Shown: positions 59,176-64,000 of the stretch, piece by piece
Layout of the letters: every line of letters starts with the position of its first letter
Numbering within the stretch: position 1 is the stretch's first letter
DNA from: Azospirillum doebereinerae
GTDB lineage: Bacteria > Pseudomonadota > Alphaproteobacteria > Azospirillales > Azospirillaceae
DNA length: 64,000 nucleotides
Direction of reading: 5' to 3'
Assembly: GCF_003989665.1 (NCBI RefSeq)
Contig: NZ_RZIJ01000024.1
Span: 1-64,000, forward strand
Position numbers and translations under genes: made by a program
The notes under the pieces: model-generated
The model's input: only the letters and a program-made list of their open reading frames with translations
Databases searched by the model: none
What the model was told of the DNA's origin: nothing

Positions 59176-59281
59176 GACACGGATGAACACGGATGCCGGC
59201 GATGCCGGCCCACGGATGAACACGGATGAGAGGAAAATTTTTATCCGTGTTCATGCGTGAATGTCCGTGTTCATCCGTGTC
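59176..59281. repeat. CACGGATGAACACGGATG direct/inverted repeat
   Basis: Two direct copies of GGATGAACACGGATG (about 59181 and 59214) and two inverted copies (ATCCGTGTTCAT at 59243 and GTCCGTGTTCATCC at 59264) form nested stems up to 19 bp with one mismatch. It follows the TRAP gene by 50 bp and may serve as its transcript end. Confidence 0.75.
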
Positions 59282-59550
59282 TCATGACCATCCTTCCAAG
59301 GCTCTGCTCTTGTTGCCCTGAGGGGGCGGTCGATTCGCCCCCACCTTTTCTCCGGTTTTGGTGGCGTTTCCCTCCGCCATGCCCATCATTCGCCTTCTCA
59401 ATCGCCCGCAGAAAGCGCAAAATGCCGGTCGCCGGCTGTGCAAACCATTCAAGATTGCACAACAAAGCGGCAAGGTGTTGAGTTGATCACAACATAAGCA
59501 TTCCTCTTGTCTATTTTCTTAAACGCGGCTAGGGTCAGGCCCATCAAGAC

Positions 59551-59587
59551 GGACGGAAACCGGGGCTTTCTCCCCGACATTCCGTCC
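59551..59587 (+). promoter_or_regulatory. Leader hairpin of the polyamine ABC operon
   Basis: GGACGGAA...CCGGGG and CCCCG...TTCCGTCC form a stem 20 bp before the ATPase start codon. It could modulate transcription or translation; no riboswitch family is recognised. Confidence 0.35.
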
Positions 59588-59607
59588 CCCTCTGACGGGA
59601 GAGGACG

Positions 59608-60714
59608 ATGGACGGCGGGATGATCGCGACGACGCAGGCTCTGGTGCGGTTCGTTGGGGTGCAGAAGACCTACGACGGCGAGCATCTCGTCGTGAAAAGC
59701 CTGGATCTCGACATCCGCAAGGGCGAATTCCTCACCCTGCTGGGGCCGTCCGGATCGGGCAAGACCACCTGCCTGATGATGCTGGCCGGGTTCGAGGTGC
59801 CGACCCAGGGCGAGATCTTCCTCGCCGACCGGCCGATCAAGAACATGCCGCCGCACAAGCGCGACATCGGCATGGTCTTCCAGAACTACGCCCTGTTCCC
59901 GCATCTGACCATCGAGGAGAACGTCGCCTTCCCACTGTCGGTGCGCGGCGTTCCCAAGGCGGAATTGAAGGACCGCGTCTCCAAGGCCCTCCAGATGATC
60001 AAGCTGGAGCATGTGGCGAACCGCCATCCCGGCCAGTTGTCGGGCGGCCAGCAGCAGCGCGTGGCGCTCGCCCGCGCCCTGGTCTTCAATCCCGCCCTGG
60101 TGCTGATGGACGAGCCGTTGGGCGCGCTCGACAAGCGCCTGCGCGAGCACATGCAGTTGGAGATCAAGCGCCTGCACGAGACGATGGGCATCACCGTCGT
60201 CTACGTCACCCACGACCAGGGCGAGGCGCTGACCATGTCGGACCGCATCGCCGTGTTCAACGACGGCGTCGTCCAGCAGATCGACCGGCCCGACGCGCTC
60301 TACGAACGCCCCGTCAACAGCTTCGTCGCCAACTTCATCGGCGAGAGCAACGTGTTGAGTGGAACCGTTCAAAATATCGAACAGGGTTATTGCCAAGTCG
60401 CGCTGGACGGCGGCGGTTCGGTGCTGGCGCTGGCGGTCAACGTGACGGCCGGCGGACGGACCTCGCTGTCGGTGCGGCCGGAACGGGTCGCCATCGCGAC
60501 CGCCGACGACGTCGACCCCGCCTTCAACCGGCTGCCGGCCACCTTGAAGGACCTGATCTATCTGGGGGACCACACGCTGGCGGTGCTGGCGACCCCCGGC
60601 AACGACGAATTCATGGTCAAGCTGCCCGCCGGCGCCTACGCCGGGCTGTCGCAGGGGCAGGACGTGACCATCGCCTTCCGGCCCGACGATTGCCGGGCGC
60701 TGGATCCGGTCTGA
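59608..60714 (+). CDS. Spermidine/putrescine-type ABC transporter ATP-binding protein
   Basis: 368 residues; GGGAGAGGACG before ATG 59608. PotA type: Walker [58 protein letters not shown], and [19 protein letters not shown]-terminal TOBE-like domain ([15 protein letters not shown]...[13 protein letters not shown]). Operon: ATPase, binding protein, two permeases. Substrate may be a polyamine or related cation. Confidence 0.93.
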   Translation: MDGGMIATTQALVRFVGVQKTYDGEHLVVKSLDLDIRKGEFLTLLGPSGSGKTTCLMMLAGFEVPTQGEIFLADRPIKNMPPHKRDIGMVFQNYALFPHLTIEENVAFPLSVRGVPKAELKDRVSKALQMIKLEHVANRHPGQLSGGQQQRVALARALVFNPALVLMDEPLGALDKRLREHMQLEIKRLHETMGITVVYVTHDQGEALTMSDRIAVFNDGVVQQIDRPDALYERPVNSFVANFIGESNVLSGTVQNIEQGYCQVALDGGGSVLALAVNVTAGGRTSLSVRPERVAIATADDVDPAFNRLPATLKDLIYLGDHTLAVLATPGNDEFMVKLPAGAYAGLSQGQDVTIAFRPDDCRALDPV

Positions 60715-60788
60715 GGCGAGGGGTCGCCTCGGGACACGGTGTCGAAGAAACCTCACGAACAACAACCACTGACACAAGGACGGGGATC

Positions 60789-61835
60789 ATGTCGAAGTTT
60801 AGGGTGGCTCTTGGTTTCGTCGCGACCTTCACCGCCGTCGCCGCTCTGGCCTCGGCCGCCAGCGCCCGTGACCTGACCGTCGTGTCGTGGGGCGGCGCCT
60901 ATCAGGACGTCCAGAAGAAAGTCTATTTCGAGCCGTTCAAGGCCGCCGGCACGCCGATGAGCGACGAGTCCTGGGACGGCGGCGTCGGCGTCCTGCGCGC
61001 CAAGGTCCAGGGCGGCGCCTCCACCTGGGACGTCGTCCAGGTCGAGAGCGAGGAGCTGGCGCTGGGCTGCGACGAGGGTCTGTTCGAGAAGATCAACTAC
61101 TCCAAGATCGGCGGCGAGGAGGCCTATCTCCCGGCCACCGTCAACGCCTGCGGCGTCGGCGCCATCGTCTATGACTTCGTCCTCGGTTACGACAAGGACA
61201 AGATCAAGGACGCGCCGAAGAGCTGGGCCGACTTCTTCGACACCAAGAAGTTCCCGGGCAAGCGCGGCCTGCGCCAGGGCGCCAAGACCACGCTGGAAAT
61301 CGCCCTGATGGCCGACGGCGTCGCCCCGGCCGACGTCTACAAGACGCTGGGCACCGAGGCCGGCATCGACCGCGCCTTCAAGAAGCTCGACACCATCAAG
61401 AACGACATCGTCTGGTGGAAGGCCGGCGCCCAGCCGCCGCAGCTGCTGGCGTCGGGCGAGGTGGCGATGACCTCGGTCTACAACGGCCGCATCGACGCCG
61501 CCAACAAGGCCGAGAAGAAGAACTTCGGCATGGTGTGGAACGGCGCGCTGTTCACCATCGACAGCTGGGTGATCCTGAAGGGCAGCCCGAACCAGGACGC
61601 CGCCTACAAGTTCCTCGACTTCGTCGGCAAGGCCGAGAACCAGGCCAAGCTGTCGCAGGGCATCGCCTACGGCACCTCGAACAAGGGCGCCCCGGCCAAG
61701 CTGCAGCCGGCCGTGCTGGCCGACCTGCCGACCTCGCCGGCCAACATGAAGAACGCGGTCGAGATCGACACGAACTTCTGGCTGGAGAACATCGACCGCC
61801 TGACCGAGCGCTTCAACAAGTGGGCGGCCAAGTAA
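60789..61835 (+). CDS. Polyamine-type ABC transporter substrate-binding protein
   Basis: 348 residues from ATG 60789; a signal peptide MSKFRVALGFVATFTAVAALASAASA begins there, so upstream in-frame codons are not used. PotD/SBP_8-like: LTVVSWGGAYQDVQKKVYFEPF, TWDVVQVESEELALGC, VGAIVYDFVLGYDKDK, FPGKRGLRQGAKTTLE. Periplasmic. Followed by a type C repeat and the permease genes. Confidence 0.93.
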   Translation: MSKFRVALGFVATFTAVAALASAASARDLTVVSWGGAYQDVQKKVYFEPFKAAGTPMSDESWDGGVGVLRAKVQGGASTWDVVQVESEELALGCDEGLFEKINYSKIGGEEAYLPATVNACGVGAIVYDFVLGYDKDKIKDAPKSWADFFDTKKFPGKRGLRQGAKTTLEIALMADGVAPADVYKTLGTEAGIDRAFKKLDTIKNDIVWWKAGAQPPQLLASGEVAMTSVYNGRIDAANKAEKKNFGMVWNGALFTIDSWVILKGSPNQDAAYKFLDFVGKAENQAKLSQGIAYGTSNKGAPAKLQPAVLADLPTSPANMKNAVEIDTNFWLENIDRLTERFNKWAAK

Positions 61836-61858
61836 CGGCTTGCTGATGCGTTGACTGC

Positions 61859-62014
61859 TCCCTCTCCCGTCCCGGGAGAGGGAGGGGACCCGCCGCGAAG
61901 CGGTGGGGAGGGTGAGGGGCTATCGGGCGTGCGGCCCATCCATGCCCCGATAACCCCTCACCCTTCCCATGCTGTCGCATGGGCCCCTTCCCTCTCCCGG
62001 GGCGGGAGAGGGGA
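61859..62014. repeat. Palindromic intergenic repeat, type C
   Basis: Same structure as the frc-sucC copy: CTCCCTCTCCCGTCCCGGGA at one end, CCCTCTCCCGGGGCGGGAGA at the other, inner GGAGGGTGAGGGGCTATCGG with CCGATAACCCCTCACCCTTC. Starts 24 bp after the binding-protein stop, before the permease gene. Confidence 0.8.
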
Positions 62015-62043
62015 AAGTTCGCAGATTTCGACAGGACACCCCG

Positions 62044-63294
62044 ATGACAGCCGCTTTCGTTGCCGGCGCCGAAATGCCGTTGAAGCGCCGATTGAAGCGG
62101 GCCGAACGCGCCCGGCAGTTCCGCGCGCTGGGTCTGGTGGCGCCGCTTCTCCTGTTCCTGATGTTCACCTTCGTCGTTCCCATCGCCGGGATGATCTGGC
62201 GCTCGGTCGACGACTGGGAGGTGCCGCAGGTCATGCCGCACACCGTCGCGGCGCTGTCGAGCTGGAACGGGCAGGGGCTTCCCGGCGAGACGGCCTACGC
62301 GGCCTTGGCCGGCGACCTCCAGGCGGCGCGCGCCGCCGGGACCATCGGCATCGCGGCCAAGCGGCTGAACTACGTCGTCAACGGCTTCCGCACCGTCCTG
62401 ACCTCCACCGCGCGCAACCTGAAGACGGCGCCGGAACCCGGCACCGCCAAGGACACGCTGATCGGCATCAACCCGGCCTGGGGCGAGCACGCCACCTGGA
62501 CGGCGATCAAGAGCGCCAGCGGGCCGGTCACCAGCTATTACCTGCTGGCCGCCGTCGATCTGACGCGCGACGCCGACGGCGCCATCGTCGCGTCGCCCGA
62601 CGACCAGGCGATCTACCTCGACCTCTTCGGGCGCACCTTCGCCATCGGCCTCGGCGTCACCACGCTGTGCTTGGTGCTGGGCTTCCCGGTCGCCTATCTG
62701 CTGGCGAATCTGCCGACGGCGCAGTCCAACCTGCTGATGATCTTCGTGCTGCTGCCCTTCTGGACCTCGCTGCTGGTGCGCACCTGCGCCTGGATCGTGA
62801 TCTTGCAGAGCGAGGGCATCGTCAACGGATCGCTGCAATGGCTGGGGCTGATCGACGAGCCGCTGCGGCTGATCTACAACCGGTTCGGCGTCTACATGGC
62901 GATGACCCATGTGCTGCTGCCCTTCATGATCCTGCCGCTCTACAGCGTCATGCGCTCGATCTCGCCGGCCTACATGCGGGCGGCGGCCTCGCTCGGCGCT
63001 CCGCCGGCCACCGCCTTCTTCCGCATCTACCTGCCGCAGACCATCCCCGGCATCGGCGCCGGCTGCCTGTTGGTCTTCATCCTGGCCATCGGCTACTACA
63101 TCACCCCGGCCCTGGTCGGCGGCGCGGCGGACCAGATGATCTCGGCCTTCATCGCCTTCTACACCACGGAAACCGTCAACTGGGGCCTCGCCTCGGCGCT
63201 GGGGGCGGTGCTGCTGCTGTCCACGCTGGTGTTGGCGGCGGTCTACGGCAAGCTGGCGCTCGGCCGCCAGAACACGGGAGGTCTCAAGAATTGA
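62044..63294 (+). CDS. Polyamine-type ABC transporter permease with large first periplasmic loop
   Basis: 416 residues from ATG 62044. After the first helix (LGLVAPLLLFLMFTFVVPIAGMIW) comes a loop of about 150 residues (through VASPDDQAIYLD) before the remaining helices, which is longer than in PotB. EAA motif MRSISPAYMRAAASLGAPPATAFFRIYLPQTIPG. Overlaps the next gene by 4 bp. Confidence 0.92.
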   Translation: MTAAFVAGAEMPLKRRLKRAERARQFRALGLVAPLLLFLMFTFVVPIAGMIWRSVDDWEVPQVMPHTVAALSSWNGQGLPGETAYAALAGDLQAARAAGTIGIAAKRLNYVVNGFRTVLTSTARNLKTAPEPGTAKDTLIGINPAWGEHATWTAIKSASGPVTSYYLLAAVDLTRDADGAIVASPDDQAIYLDLFGRTFAIGLGVTTLCLVLGFPVAYLLANLPTAQSNLLMIFVLLPFWTSLLVRTCAWIVILQSEGIVNGSLQWLGLIDEPLRLIYNRFGVYMAMTHVLLPFMILPLYSVMRSISPAYMRAAASLGAPPATAFFRIYLPQTIPGIGAGCLLVFILAIGYYITPALVGGAADQMISAFIAFYTTETVNWGLASALGAVLLLSTLVLAAVYGKLALGRQNTGGLKN

Positions 63295-64000
63295 GCGCGA
63301 ACCATTCCCCCCGCACGCTCAGCCAGCGCGCCGCCTGGACCGCGACTTTGGTCGCCGCCACCCTGGTCTTCGTGTTCCTGATGGCGCCGATCCTGGCCAT
63401 CGTGCCGCTGTCCTTCAGCTCGGGCGCCTATCTGACCTACCCGCTGCCGGGGCTGTCGCTGCGCTGGTACGAGGATTTCCTCAGCTCGCCGCGCTGGATG
63501 CTGTCCTTGAAGAACAGCGCCATCATCGGCGTCGCCTCGGCCGTCCTGTCGATGATCCTGGGCACGCTGGCGGCGCTCGGCATGGTCCAGTGGAAGAGCA
63601 AGTGGAAGCCGCTGATTCTGGCCGTCGTGCTGTCGCCGATGGTCGTTCCGGTGGTGATCACGGCGGTCGGCGTCTACTTCTTCTTCGCGCCGCTCGGGTT
63701 GACCGGCAACTTCCTCGGCCTGATCCTGGTCCACACGGCGCTGGCGACGCCCTTCGTGTTCATCACCGTGTCGGCGACGCTCCAGGGCTTCGACATGACG
63801 CTGGCGCGCGCCGCCGCGTCGCTGGGGGCGCCGCCGCTGCTGACCTTCCGCAAGGTGATCCTGCCGCTGATCCTGCCGGGTCTGGCGTCCGGCGCGCTGT
63901 TCGCCTTCGCCACCAGCTTCGACGAGGTGGTGACGGTGCTGTTCCTCGCCGGGCCGGACCAGCGCACCCTGCCGCGTGAGATGTTCAGCGGCATCCGCGA
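63291..64000 (+). CDS. Polyamine-type ABC transporter permease, second subunit (3' truncated by window)
   Basis: Starts at TTG 63291 in the TTGA overlap with the preceding gene, with GGAGG at 63278-63282; at least 236 residues. PotC-like: LMAPILAIVPLSFSSGAYL, YEDFLSSPRWMLSLKNSAIIG, and EAA loop MTLARAAASLGAPPLLTFRKVILPLILPG, then FATSFDEVVTVLFLAGPDQRTLP. Continues beyond the window. Confidence 0.9.
   Translation, partial: MSANHSPRTLSQRAAWTATLVAATLVFVFLMAPILAIVPLSFSSGAYLTYPLPGLSLRWYEDFLSSPRWMLSLKNSAIIGVASAVLSMILGTLAALGMVQWKSKWKPLILAVVLSPMVVPVVITAVGVYFFFAPLGLTGNFLGLILVHTALATPFVFITVSATLQGFDMTLARAAASLGAPPLLTFRKVILPLILPGLASGALFAFATSFDEVVTVLFLAGPDQRTLPREMFSGIR

Larger units (their letters stand above)
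59125..59607. other. 483-bp intergenic region
   Basis: Contains the CACGGATG repeat hairpin (59176-59281), a GC-poor stretch around 59475-59525 that probably holds the promoter of the polyamine operon, and a leader hairpin before its first gene. No coding sequence is convincing. Confidence 0.5.

Noticed and set aside
59257-59481. Possible 74-codon gene before the polyamine operon
   Set aside because: It starts inside a repeat hairpin, lacks a ribosome site and shows no family resemblance.

Overview
The window is GC-rich (roughly 70 % in genes) and codes densely on both strands. Its gene content points to an alphaproteobacterium of the Azospirillum type: NAD-dependent glutamate dehydrogenase, TRAP and PAAT transporters, HWE/HisKA_2-type kinases, c-di-GMP enzymes and DUF2076/PRC-barrel proteins. 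It carries a plasmid-type replication and partition locus (RPA-family initiator, parA, parB) next to housekeeping biosynthetic genes (serC, hisZ, purA), so it looks like part of a chromid or megaplasmid. The species is an inference; the gene families are read from the translated sequence.

Layout. 1-2.3 kb: 3' end of NAD-glutamate dehydrogenase, then two overlapping leftward ORFs that look like replicon accessory genes. 2.3-6.3 kb: an intergenic origin with seven iteron copies (four forward, three inverted), then repA, parA, parB and two TTTCGANNTCGAAA palindromes that are good parS candidates. 6.4-11.3 kb: orphan peptide-binding protein, an EAL protein and small exported proteins. 11.4-16 kb: serC (with a possible structured leader), an HPP membrane protein, hisZ and purA. 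16.2-18.8 kb: a membrane-anchored pseudokinase and a small membrane partner. 18.9-21.3 kb: ABC ATPase coupled to a lipoprotein hydrolase, and a zf-CHCC protein. 21.7-28.3 kb: PAS-GGDEF-EAL protein and two tandem TPR/GT41 (O-GlcNAc-transferase-like) proteins.

28.5-35.8 kb is an oxalate degradation cassette: GntR regulator, oxalyl-CoA decarboxylase, formyl-CoA:oxalate CoA-transferase, sucCD and an IclR regulator, closed by a strong terminator. 36-42.3 kb: pirin, purine nucleoside permease-family protein, and a polar amino acid ABC transporter divergent from an RpiR/SIS regulator. 42.3-45.3 kb: a CheC-type phosphatase, a PAS sensor kinase and a single-domain response regulator in one overlapping operon. 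45.4-49.3 kb: small hypothetical protein, DUF2076, PRC-barrel, and an ABC exporter whose nucleotide-binding motifs are all degenerate. 49.4-57.6 kb: divergent GH1 and GH4 glycosidases, glycogen debranching enzyme, zinc metallopeptidase, diguanylate cyclase. 58-64 kb: orphan TRAP binding protein and a spermidine/putrescine-type ABC operon that runs off the right edge.

A family of 110-155 bp GC-rich palindromic repeats (nine copies, three sequence types) sits just downstream of genes throughout the window. In both ABC-transporter operons a copy lies exactly between the binding-protein gene and the first permease gene. No tRNA, rRNA, CRISPR array, transposase or integrase was seen.
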